A stretch of 64,000 nucleotides of DNA from NCBI RefSeq assembly GCF_011751075.1, contig NZ_JAALLN010000003.1:62001-126000 (forward strand), read 5' to 3'. The notes beneath the pieces were generated by a model that was not told where the DNA came from, ran no database searches, and worked only from the letters and a program-made list of their open reading frames with translations. Numbering within the stretch: position 1 is the first letter of the stretch; every line of letters begins with the position of its first letter. This stretch comes from Flavobacterium poyangense. GTDB taxonomy: Bacteria; Bacteroidota; Bacteroidia; Flavobacteriales; Flavobacteriaceae. Position numbers and translations under genes: made by a program. Of this stretch, positions 9,334 through 17,447 are shown in pieces.

Positions 9334-11301
9334 TTGAATACAGATAAACCAACCAAAATCACGGATTTCTTGCATAGTTATTTTTCGCCAAGAAATCTAA
9401 GAGCCAATATTAATAACTTAAGTTACTTACCTAGGTGGATTATTGTTGGTATAGATGTAATGGTATTAGCCTTTTCTTTTACTTTTACTTATATGCTGTT
9501 TGAAGGGACAGCACTGGGATACATTATTACTTCACATCATTTTTATTTTGTAAGCAGCCTAATTTTAGTCAATGTGTTCTTTTTCTGGCTATTTAGGACC
9601 TATTCGGGAATTATTCGACACTCATCTTATATTGATGCTATAAAACTGCTGTTTTCACAAATGTCAGTTTTGGTGTTTTTCTTGTTTTTTAATTTGATAT
9701 TTGAGCTGTATTTTGGACATAAAGCGTTCTTAAATACGGCATTGTTTATAAATTTAGTTTTATCTTTTTGCGGTTTGTTTTTATATCGTGTAATTGTAAA
9801 GCAAACTTTTGAATTGTATTTTTCTGAGAAAGCGGGTTCTAAGTTAATCAGAACCGTTATTTACGGAACAGATGCAAATGCTATTTCGGTAGCCAATGCA
9901 TTAAAATTTGAATCTCCTTCCAGATTTAAAATTGTTGGTTTTGTAGATAAAAACAATCAAAATGCATCTAAACGAATGTTAGATCTACCTATTTTGATTT
10001 TAAGAAAAAAATTACCGGCCCTAATGCGTTCTGTTGCTGCAGAAGGTGTAATTATTGCTGATAAAAGTTTATCAAAAGAGGAGCAATTAATTATCGTTGA
10101 TCAGTGTTTAGAATTTAATTACCGGGTCTATACCGTGCCTCTTATTTCTGACTGGGAAAACCAAAAAGAGATTTCTCAGAAAGTAAAAAATATTCAAATT
10201 GAAGATTTATTAGAGCGTAAACCTATAGTTCTGGATAGTAAATCAATTTCAAAACAGCTAAAAGACAAAACCATTCTTATTAGTGGTGCAGCAGGCTCAA
10301 TAGGAAGTGAGATCGTAAGACAGGTATTAGGGTTTAACCCTAAAAGAATCGTTATTTTAGATAATGCAGAGACTCCGCTTCATAATTTATGCTTAGAGAC
10401 TTTAAGTATGAACAGTGAAACAAAAATCGTTGCGGTAGTGGGTGATGTGAGAAGTAAAAAAGCACTTGAAAAAGTTTTTAAAACCTACAATCCGCATGTC
10501 GTTTATCATGCTGCAGCCTATAAACATGTTCCTTTAATGGAAGAAAATCCGTCCCAGGCAATTCTGACAAATATTAAGGGAACTAAGAATCTGGCTGATT
10601 TATCCTGTAAATATAACATCAAAAAATTTGTTATGGTTTCTACGGATAAAGCGGTTAATCCTAGTAACGTAATGGGAGCCAGTAAGAGAATCGCAGAGAA
10701 ATATGTACAGTCTTTATTTTTAAAAAACCAAAGAGAAGAGAATCAAACCGCTACAAAGTTTATAACGACTCGTTTTGGGAATGTTCTAGGATCAAACGGA
10801 TCAGTTGTGCCTTTGTTTACCAAACAAATTGCCGAAGGTGGGCCTGTTACGATAACGCATCAGGATATCATTCGTTATTTTATGACTATTCCTGAAGCCT
10901 GTCAGTTGGTACTGGAAGCCGGAGCAATGGGTAATGGGGGAGAGATTTATATCTTTGACATGGGTAAGCCGGTAAAAATTATTGATTTAGCTAAAAAAAT
11001 GATTAAGTTGGCAGGTTTTATTCCGGACAAAGAGATAAAAATAAAAATTGTTGGATTAAGACCGGGAGAAAAACTATATGAAGAATTACTAAATGATACT
11101 TCTAAAACGTTACCGACTTATCACAACAAGATCATGATCGCCCAGGAAATACAGGATGAGTATGAAAATTTGCATACAGAAATAGAAGAGCTTATCGGTA
11201 TTGCAGATTTTTATGACAATGAAGATATTGTTGCTAAAATGAAAAAAATAGTGCCGGAATTTAAAAGTATGAATTCGACTTTTGAAGTTTTGGATAACTA
11301 G
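9334..11301 (+). CDS. Membrane UDP-sugar 4,6-dehydratase, PglF/WbpM/CapD-like
   Basis: A large two-part enzyme of 655 residues: four hydrophobic segments in the first 160 residues, a first Rossmann-like domain, then the dehydratase domain starting at GAAGSIGSE (about 318). The catalytic region STDKAVNPSNVMGASK has Met where classic SDR enzymes have Tyr, the Ser-Met-Lys set of WbpM/PglF dehydratases. It should turn UDP-GlcNAc into UDP-4-keto-6-deoxy-GlcNAc for the PglE/PglD-like enzymes at 5083-6859. The start chosen is TTG at 9334, because an upstream TTG (9286) falls in a promoter box. No ATG is available nearby. A hairpin terminator follows at 11339. Confidence 0.85.
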   Translation: MNTDKPTKITDFLHSYFSPRNLRANINNLSYLPRWIIVGIDVMVLAFSFTFTYMLFEGTALGYIITSHHFYFVSSLILVNVFFFWLFRTYSGIIRHSSYIDAIKLLFSQMSVLVFFLFFNLIFELYFGHKAFLNTALFINLVLSFCGLFLYRVIVKQTFELYFSEKAGSKLIRTVIYGTDANAISVANALKFESPSRFKIVGFVDKNNQNASKRMLDLPILILRKKLPALMRSVAAEGVIIADKSLSKEEQLIIVDQCLEFNYRVYTVPLISDWENQKEISQKVKNIQIEDLLERKPIVLDSKSISKQLKDKTILISGAAGSIGSEIVRQVLGFNPKRIVILDNAETPLHNLCLETLSMNSETKIVAVVGDVRSKKALEKVFKTYNPHVVYHAAAYKHVPLMEENPSQAILTNIKGTKNLADLSCKYNIKKFVMVSTDKAVNPSNVMGASKRIAEKYVQSLFLKNQREENQTATKFITTRFGNVLGSNGSVVPLFTKQIAEGGPVTITHQDIIRYFMTIPEACQLVLEAGAMGNGGEIYIFDMGKPVKIIDLAKKMIKLAGFIPDKEIKIKIVGLRPGEKLYEELLNDTSKTLPTYHNKIMIAQEIQDEYENLHTEIEELIGIADFYDNEDIVAKMKKIVPEFKSMNSTFEVLDN

Positions 11302-11338
11302 TTTTTGGTGAATTGAATTTTGATTATAACAGGTATAT

Positions 11339-11376
11339 AAAAAGGTGTTTTTTTAAAAAACGCCTTTTTGCTTTTT
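11339..11376 (+). terminator. Rho-independent terminator after the PglF-like gene
   Basis: Arms of 14 bases at 11339-11352 and 11356-11369, pairing fully apart from one G-T pair, form a hairpin followed by a T-rich stretch. It lies 37 bases after the stop codon of the dehydratase and separates it from the ABC exporter genes. Confidence 0.75.
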
Positions 11377-11466
11377 AAATAATTTTTAAGGAAGCAAAAA
11401 TCTTGTTAATTGTATATAGTAATAAAAGAGTGCCCCAGTTTTAAATAATACTATCGCAATTTTATT

Positions 11467-12348
11467 GTGATACAAGTAAAAATGAACAATACAAATACTA
11501 CTAATGACTGGCTGTTTGAAATAACACCAAAAAATAAATTCTTCTCACTAAATCTTAAAGAGATTTGGCAATATCGGGATTTACTATTTCTTTTTGTAAA
11601 ACGAGATGTTATAACTGTTTATAAACAGACTGTTTTAGGACCGCTTTGGTACCTGATTCAACCGCTGTTTACGTCAATAACTTTTACTATAATATTTAAT
11701 AATGTTGCCGGAATCCATACAGGTAATGTTCCTCCGTTTTTATTTAATTTGGCCGGAATAACAGTTTGGAATTATTTTACGGCTTGTCTTAACGGAACAT
11801 CAGATACTTTTAAAGCAAATGCCGGAATCTTTGGCAAAGTCTATTTTCCCAGAATCATAACGCCGCTTTCGGTTGTCATTTCCAATTTAATTAAGTTAGG
11901 GATACAATTTTTTATTTTCATTGCTTTCTATTGTTATTACTTAATTCAGGGAAAAGATTTAAGCTTTAACGGCCTTGTATTGTTCTTTCCTGTTCTCATT
12001 CTCGTTATGGGAATTTTAGGATTAGGACTGGGAATGTTGATTTCATCGATGGTAACTAAATATCGTGATTTTAGCTACCTCATTGGTTTTGGTATACAAC
12101 TGCTAATGTATTTGTCTGCAGTAATGTATCCAATGGAATTGATTAAACAAAAACTGCCGGATTACGGTTGGATTGTAGCATATAATCCGCTGGCATATAT
12201 TATAGAAACCTCCCGATATATGCTTTTAGATGTTGGAGAAATATCCATTTTAGGCTTATGTTACACTATTACCATCACTACTGTAGTATTTTTTATTGGA
12301 CTTTTAGTTTTTAATAAAACCGAAAAAAGTTTTATTGATACGGTTTAA
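11467..12348 (+). CDS. wzm: ABC-2 type polysaccharide exporter, permease (Wzm)
   Basis: A 293-residue integral membrane protein with about six hydrophobic segments and the ABC-2 permease pattern, including the N-terminal cytoplasmic stretch FVKRDVITVYKQTVLGPLWY typical of Wzm/TagG. It pairs with the ATPase 29 bases downstream. The pair would flip undecaprenyl-linked O-antigen or capsule across the inner membrane. The start may be GTG at 11467 or ATG at 11482; the two differ by five residues. A terminator upstream implies a promoter in 11377-11466, but I see no perfect TAnnTTTG box there. Confidence 0.9.
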   Translation: MIQVKMNNTNTTNDWLFEITPKNKFFSLNLKEIWQYRDLLFLFVKRDVITVYKQTVLGPLWYLIQPLFTSITFTIIFNNVAGIHTGNVPPFLFNLAGITVWNYFTACLNGTSDTFKANAGIFGKVYFPRIITPLSVVISNLIKLGIQFFIFIAFYCYYLIQGKDLSFNGLVLFFPVLILVMGILGLGLGMLISSMVTKYRDFSYLIGFGIQLLMYLSAVMYPMELIKQKLPDYGWIVAYNPLAYIIETSRYMLLDVGEISILGLCYTITITTVVFFIGLLVFNKTEKSFIDTV

Positions 12349-12377
12349 TTTAAAAATTTAGAAACACAACATATCAT

Positions 12378-13658
12378 TTGCAATTGGAAAAAGATATAAT
12401 ATTAAAAGCTCAGAATATTTCTAAACAATACCGTTTAGGAGAAGTTGGTACCGGAACTTTGGCTCATGATCTGAACAGATGGTGGCATCAAATGCTTGGT
12501 AAAGAAAACCCGTATTTAAAAATAGGGGAGACTAACGATCGTTCTACAAAAGGAACTTCTGATTATGTTTGGGCTTTGCAGGATATTAATTTCGAAGTAG
12601 AACGTGGAGAAGTTTTAGGGATCATCGGAAAAAATGGTGCGGGAAAGTCGACACTTTTAAAAATACTTTCAAAAGTTACGGCACCTACAACGGGAAGTAT
12701 TAAATCGCGTGGTCGTATTGCTTCACTTCTTGAAGTTGGAACAGGTTTTCACGGAGAAATGACCGGTCGCGAGAATATTTTCTTAAACGGGGCCATTTTG
12801 GGCATGACCAAAAAAGAAATTGCTTCAAAACTCGATGAAATTATAGAATTCTCAGGTTGCGAACGTTATATTGATACTCCTGTAAAAAGATACAGTTCCG
12901 GAATGACGGTTCGTTTGGCATTTGCGGTAGCCGCATTTCTTGAGCCGGAAATCTTGGTGATTGATGAGGTTTTGGCAGTTGGCGATGCTGATTTTCAAAA
13001 GAAGGCAATCGGTAAAATGCAAGACATATCAAAAGGAGAGGGACGGACCGTTTTGTTTGTGAGTCATAATATGGCTGCAGTTGAAACTCTTTGTACTCGT
13101 GTTATAAGTATGAATAACGGAACTATTTTTGGAAATGGTAATCCCACAAAAATTATATCAGAATATTTGCAAAGTACTTCTTTTTCGGAACGCGAATTAT
13201 CTTTTGACTCTATAGATCATGCTAAAGGAAATGAGAATGTAAAAATAATGTACGCGGCGATCGAAAATGCCTCTTCTGAAAATAAAAATGACATTTTAGA
13301 TGTAACATCAGCGATCGATTTTAGATTAAAAATTGTTAATCAAACTGATAAAGAGAAAATTTCTTTAGGGTTCGATTTAAAAACAATTAAAGGTGATATT
13401 GTTTTTGGCTCGGGAAATAAATTTGAATGTCGAATAAATGAAGTTACGAATATCAGCTGTAGGATTCCGGCTAATTTTTTAAATGATGACGTTTATCAAA
13501 TCCATTTTTATTTTCATACAAATGAAATGCGTCTATTATTTAGTGATGAAGAATTATTGACATTTGAAATAAAAGATGTAAAAAGAGATTCCGGTTATTT
13601 AGGAAAAATAAATGGAATTATAAGGCCTTCACTTATTTGGGATCAAAAGATCCAGTAG
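12378..13658 (+). CDS. wzt: ABC polysaccharide exporter ATPase with Wzt C-terminal domain
   Basis: The 426-residue protein joins an ABC ATPase (about 1-255) to a C-terminal beta-sandwich (about 270-426). Walker A is GKNGAGKST at 84-92, the signature YSSGM at 172-176, Walker B ILVIDEV near 192-198, and the switch His H230. The extra domain is the kind that in E. coli O8/O9a recognises a modified non-reducing end of the finished glycan, so export may depend on a terminal cap. Starts are TTG at 12378 or 12384. The coexistence with Wzy-like polymerases in the same locus is unusual. Confidence 0.92.
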   Translation: MQLEKDIILKAQNISKQYRLGEVGTGTLAHDLNRWWHQMLGKENPYLKIGETNDRSTKGTSDYVWALQDINFEVERGEVLGIIGKNGAGKSTLLKILSKVTAPTTGSIKSRGRIASLLEVGTGFHGEMTGRENIFLNGAILGMTKKEIASKLDEIIEFSGCERYIDTPVKRYSSGMTVRLAFAVAAFLEPEILVIDEVLAVGDADFQKKAIGKMQDISKGEGRTVLFVSHNMAAVETLCTRVISMNNGTIFGNGNPTKIISEYLQSTSFSERELSFDSIDHAKGNENVKIMYAAIENASSENKNDILDVTSAIDFRLKIVNQTDKEKISLGFDLKTIKGDIVFGSGNKFECRINEVTNISCRIPANFLNDDVYQIHFYFHTNEMRLLFSDEELLTFEIKDVKRDSGYLGKINGIIRPSLIWDQKIQ

Positions 13659-13661
13659 TTT

Positions 13662-14354
13662 ATGAAAAAAATAGCTGTTTTACAGTCTAATTACATTCCG
13701 TGGAAAGGATATTTTGATTTGATACATCAAGTAGATGAATTTATCATTTATGATAGAATGCAGTATACAAAAAACGATTGGAGAAATAGAAATAAAATTA
13801 AAACAAGTAAGGGGACTGAGTGGTTAACAATTCCTGTGAGGGTAGAAAGTTTACATCAAAAGATAAACGAAATTAAAATAATTGATTTTAAATGGACCAA
13901 AAAACATAGGGCAACTTTGCAAACCAATTATGGCAAAGCAAAATGTTTTACAGAAACAAAAGATTTTATTTTTGATTTATATGATCATGCTTCAAGCTTG
14001 AAATTTCTATCTGAAATAAATTATTTCTTTATAAAATCGATTTGTGATTATCTTAAAATTAATACCAAGATTAGTCTTTCTACAGATTATAATTTAATTG
14101 AAGGAAAAACGGAAAGGCTGGTAGATTTATGTATGCAGGCAAATGCTTCTCATTATATTTCCGGACCCTCTGCAAAGAATTATATTGATGAAAAGTTATT
14201 TGTTAATAATGGTATTGATTTGCAGTGGATGGATTATTCTAATTATAAGGAATATCAACAAATGAACCCGCCATTTGATCATGCAGTCTCGATCTTAGAT
14301 CTGATTTTTAACGAAGGACTTCAATCAATGGAATATATAAACTTAAATCGATGA
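13662..14354 (+). CDS. WbqC-like family protein
   Basis: A soluble 230-residue protein matching the WbqC family by its conserved N-terminal block: QSNYIPWKGYFD at 8-19, followed by YDRMQYTKNDWRNRN. WbqC-like genes occur in O-antigen and capsule loci near amino-sugar genes; I do not know an established reaction for the family. It lies 3 bases after wzt and overlaps the formyltransferase by 4 bases (ATGA), so it is probably part of the amino-sugar module. Family is sure, function is not. Confidence 0.85.
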   Translation: MKKIAVLQSNYIPWKGYFDLIHQVDEFIIYDRMQYTKNDWRNRNKIKTSKGTEWLTIPVRVESLHQKINEIKIIDFKWTKKHRATLQTNYGKAKCFTETKDFIFDLYDHASSLKFLSEINYFFIKSICDYLKINTKISLSTDYNLIEGKTERLVDLCMQANASHYISGPSAKNYIDEKLFVNNGIDLQWMDYSNYKEYQQMNPPFDHAVSILDLIFNEGLQSMEYINLNR

Positions 14355-15010
14355 AGAAAATTGTTTTTTTAGTTTCTGGAGATGGTGGGACATTGAAATT
14401 TTTATATCATGCCATAAATTTTTTAAATCTTAACTTTCAAATCGTAGGAGTTATAGCAGATAGAGAATGCCAGTCCTTGCAATTTGCAGAAAAGGAAAAT
14501 ATTTTTTCGTTAAAAATAAAATATACGAAGGAAAATACAGAAGAATTGCAAAAGCAGCTGTTTTTTTTGAATCCAGATCTTATTATTACAAACATTCATA
14601 AGATAATTGATGAAAAAACATTAGGTATTTGGGAAAATAAATTTATCAATGTTCACTATTCCTTGCTACCTGGTTTTGCAGGATTAATAGGAATGGATAC
14701 AGTTAAGAAAGCTAAAGATCAAAATGTGAAATTTATTGGTAGTACATGCCATCTTGTTAATAAAGAGGTAGATTCCGGAATGATTCTTCAGCAAGGTTGT
14801 TTTAGTGTAGATTGGGAAAATGATAATTTTGTAATTGATACTGTCTTTAAAACTGCTTGTATCTGTCTTTTGGAGGCCATTGATCAATCTCAAAACAAAT
14901 CGAACGAATTTGTTGTTCTGAATAATTTTAAAGTTCAATTTTCACCCCCAATTTCGAGTAATACAGATGTGTTTACTAATGAATTTTGGAATTTAATAAG
15001 AAATAGTTAA
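14351..15010 (+). CDS. Sugar N-formyltransferase (PurN/Fmt-type fold)
   Basis: A 219-residue protein with the formyltransferase core. N100, H102 and D141 in INVHYSLLPGFAG and NKEVDSGMIL align with the catalytic Asn-His-Asp set of GART-type enzymes. It would use N10-formyltetrahydrofolate to formylate an amino group. Housekeeping PurN is unlikely because it sits between wbqC-like and wecE-like genes with overlap/one-base spacing. The natural substrate by context is dTDP-4-amino-4,6-dideoxy-galactose from the next gene. It lacks the extra C-terminal domain of some sugar formyltransferases. Fold is well supported; the substrate is inference. Confidence 0.82.
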   Translation: MKKIVFLVSGDGGTLKFLYHAINFLNLNFQIVGVIADRECQSLQFAEKENIFSLKIKYTKENTEELQKQLFFLNPDLIITNIHKIIDEKTLGIWENKFINVHYSLLPGFAGLIGMDTVKKAKDQNVKFIGSTCHLVNKEVDSGMILQQGCFSVDWENDNFVIDTVFKTACICLLEAIDQSQNKSNEFVVLNNFKVQFSPPISSNTDVFTNEFWNLIRNS

Positions 15011-15011
15011 G

Positions 15012-16157
15012 ATGCTTCCTTTTAATAAACCATATTTAACCGGCAGCGAAACTAAGTATATAGAAGATGCCGTAGCTTCAGGTAAAATTTCGGGGAATGG
15101 AAAATATACCCAATTATGCCAAAAATTCTTTGAACAAAAGTATAGTTTCAATAAATGTTTATTGACAACATCCTGTACAGATGCTTTGGAAATGGCAGCG
15201 ATTTTGATCAACATAGAGGCCGGAGATGAAGTTATTATCCCTTCCTATACATTTGTCTCTACTGCAAATGCATTCGTGCTGAGGGGAGCAAAGATTATTT
15301 TTGCTGATTCAAATGCCGAAAATCCTAATATTGATGAACAGAAACTGGAGTCTTTAATAACATCAAAAACGAAAGCAATTGTCCTTGTTCACTATGCTGG
15401 AATAGCTTGCAATATGGACAGTATAATGGAAATAGCAAATCGTTATAATTTATTTGTTATAGAAGATGCAGCACAAGCTGTTGACAGTTTTTATACCGGC
15501 AAAGATGGTATCAGAAAAGCATTAGGATCTATAGGCCATCTGGCAGCTTTTTCTTTTCATGAAACAAAAAATATAATTTCGGGAGAAGGTGGAATGTTGG
15601 TGATTAATGATGAACAGTTTGCTCATCGTGCAGAGATTATTTGGGAGAAAGGAACTAATCGTTCAGCCTTTTTTAGAGGCGAAGTAAATAAGTATGGTTG
15701 GGTAGACATTGGTTCTTCATTTTTGCCATCTGAAGTTATTGCTGCTTTTCTTTGGGCTCAGATAGAACATCTTGAGCAGATCCAGATAAAAAGAAAAGAA
15801 ATTTGGAATAGATACTATATTGGTTTGCAGGATATAGTGGGTAAGGGGATAGTTAAGCTGCCAATTGTACCGGATTACGCAACAAATAATGCGCATATGT
15901 TTTATGTGGTTTTTGAATCCATGGAAAAAAGAAATGAATGTATTGATTGTTTGAAAAGGAGTGGTTTTCATTCTGTTTTCCATTATTTGAGTCTACACAA
16001 AAGCCCATATTATATAGAAAAATATGAAGGTGAAGATTTGATGTTTAGTAATTATTACTCAGATAATTTACTTCGATTGCCTTTCTACTACGAATTAGAT
16101 GAAACAGATCAAGTAAAAATTATAGAAGTTATAAAAGAATTCGTTTCTAATGTCTAG
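15012..16157 (+). CDS. wecE: dTDP-4-amino-4,6-dideoxygalactose transaminase (WecE/RffA-like)
   Basis: A PLP aminotransferase of 381 residues with the diagnostic SFHETKN around the Schiff-base lysine K186 and EDAAQAVDSFY at 151-161. This motif set is characteristic of WecE/RffA, which converts dTDP-4-keto-6-deoxyglucose to dTDP-Fuc4N using glutamate. It starts one base after the formyltransferase stop and overlaps the GT56 gene by 8 bases. The keto substrate needs rfbA (8367) and an RfbB that is not in the window. Confidence 0.9.
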   Translation: MLPFNKPYLTGSETKYIEDAVASGKISGNGKYTQLCQKFFEQKYSFNKCLLTTSCTDALEMAAILINIEAGDEVIIPSYTFVSTANAFVLRGAKIIFADSNAENPNIDEQKLESLITSKTKAIVLVHYAGIACNMDSIMEIANRYNLFVIEDAAQAVDSFYTGKDGIRKALGSIGHLAAFSFHETKNIISGEGGMLVINDEQFAHRAEIIWEKGTNRSAFFRGEVNKYGWVDIGSSFLPSEVIAAFLWAQIEHLEQIQIKRKEIWNRYYIGLQDIVGKGIVKLPIVPDYATNNAHMFYVVFESMEKRNECIDCLKRSGFHSVFHYLSLHKSPYYIEKYEGEDLMFSNYYSDNLLRLPFYYELDETDQVKIIEVIKEFVSNV

Positions 16158-17304
16158 AATTATTCATATTTGTGAAGACGAAAAGTTTATCAATTCTGCA
16201 ATAGAGCAGTTTGAGAATTGCTTTCCGGATAGAAACGTTTTTCACGTAGTTAGTTATCAGGCTGTTTCTGATTTTTTACATGTTAAATCCCAACCATGTG
16301 TTCAGAAATGTTTAGCAAATGAATTAGTCTCAATTGGGCGTTATATCCAAAAAACAGATATAATAATATTGCATAGTTTATCAGTCTCTTTTTATGAGTT
16401 TGTTTTGCAATTGCCAAAAGAAAATCCTGTTGTTTGGTTTTGTTTCGGTTTTGAGGTGTATAATGATACTAACTACTATAAAGCGCATAAATTATTTGAT
16501 TCCATAACAAGAAGCAGATTTTCTAAGCCTAATTTGTCGCCAAAGAAAAAGATTAAAGAGTTTATCAGACCATATTACAGAGTCTTTAATAAAAACTTCC
16601 CTTTATCTCAAATAGAATATAAAAGGAAAGTCATGAAGAGAATTGATTTTTTAGGCAGTTCTTTTGAAGAAGAATTTCAGATAATTTGCGGACTAATCAA
16701 ACAAAAAAAATGCTTTTTTGCCTTTTGGTATTACCCATTAGAGCAGATATTAGATATTTCAAAAGAGGTAAATGAGAATAAAAAAACAATTTTAATTGGA
16801 AATTCAGGAAGTATTACCGGAAACCATTTGGATGTTTTTGATAAAATAAAAGAGTATAATCTGACAGCGGAAAAAATTATTGCACCATTAAATTATGGAG
16901 ATTCAGAATATATTAATATTGTGACTGATAAAGGCTATGAAGACTTCCCGGATAAGTTTTGGCCTTTGTTGGAGTTCATTTCTTTAGACCAATATAATAC
17001 TATTTTGCAAGACGTAGGAGTCGCAATTTTTAATAATAGAAGGCAGCAAGCTCTTGGCAACATAATTGCCTTATTATGGATGGGAGCAAAAGTTTTTTTG
17101 AGTAAGCTAAATACTTTTTATACTTTTTTAAAAAGAACTGGAATACATATATATTGTTATGAAACAGATTTGAATGAAGAAAGCTGTAATGAATTTTTAT
17201 CATTGGAAAAAGCAGAGCATAACAGAGCAATTTTGTTTAGCTTTTTAAATAAAAAGCAATTAGAAGAAGAATTAAAAGAACAAATAGCGGTTATAAATGT
17301 CTAA
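16150..17304 (+). CDS. wecF: GT56 TDP-Fuc4N-type transferase (WecF-like)
   Basis: The 384-residue protein matches family GT56 (Fuc4NAc transferase of enterobacterial common antigen). ILIGNSG at 214-220, APLNYGDSEYI at 245-255 and FNNRRQQALGNI at 294-305 correspond to the conserved GT-B blocks of WecF. It would transfer the dTDP-4-amino-4,6-dideoxygalactose made next door onto a lipid-linked acceptor. It directly follows wecE, as expected for a donor-synthesis and transfer pair. The usual WecD acetyltransferase is absent; a formyltransferase takes that place. Length agrees with WecF (about 360). Confidence 0.85.
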   Translation: MSRIIHICEDEKFINSAIEQFENCFPDRNVFHVVSYQAVSDFLHVKSQPCVQKCLANELVSIGRYIQKTDIIILHSLSVSFYEFVLQLPKENPVVWFCFGFEVYNDTNYYKAHKLFDSITRSRFSKPNLSPKKKIKEFIRPYYRVFNKNFPLSQIEYKRKVMKRIDFLGSSFEEEFQIICGLIKQKKCFFAFWYYPLEQILDISKEVNENKKTILIGNSGSITGNHLDVFDKIKEYNLTAEKIIAPLNYGDSEYINIVTDKGYEDFPDKFWPLLEFISLDQYNTILQDVGVAIFNNRRQQALGNIIALLWMGAKVFLSKLNTFYTFLKRTGIHIYCYETDLNEESCNEFLSLEKAEHNRAILFSFLNKKQLEEELKEQIAVINV

Positions 17305-17446
17305 TCCTTTATTCTCCATTTTAATAGCGAATTATAATAGCGGGCATTTTTTTAAAGACTGTTATGAAAGCATTTTGAACCAGAAATATCAAAATTGGGA
17401 AGCAATTATCTGTATGAAATTATGTAAAAAAAACAAAATTTATTAA
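17297..17446 (+). pseudogene. Truncated GT2 glycosyltransferase, N-terminal stump
   Basis: ATG at 17297 overlaps the wecF stop and opens a 49-codon frame. Residues 1-38 are a perfect GT2 start (SILIANYNSG, then ILNQKYQNWEAII). Where the NDGSTD motif should follow, the frame runs into an unrelated lysine-rich tail and stops at 17444. The next intact GT2 begins one base later. The break sits inside a stretch (tatcaaaattgggaa) shared with the GT2 at 18410, which suggests recombination between GT2 genes. It cannot be an active enzyme. Confidence 0.8.
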
Positions 17447-17447
17447 A

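Noticed and set aside
14351-15010. Formyltransferase as housekeeping PurN
   Set aside because: Location inside the amino-sugar module with overlapping genes on both sides makes a sugar substrate much more likely, though the fold is shared.
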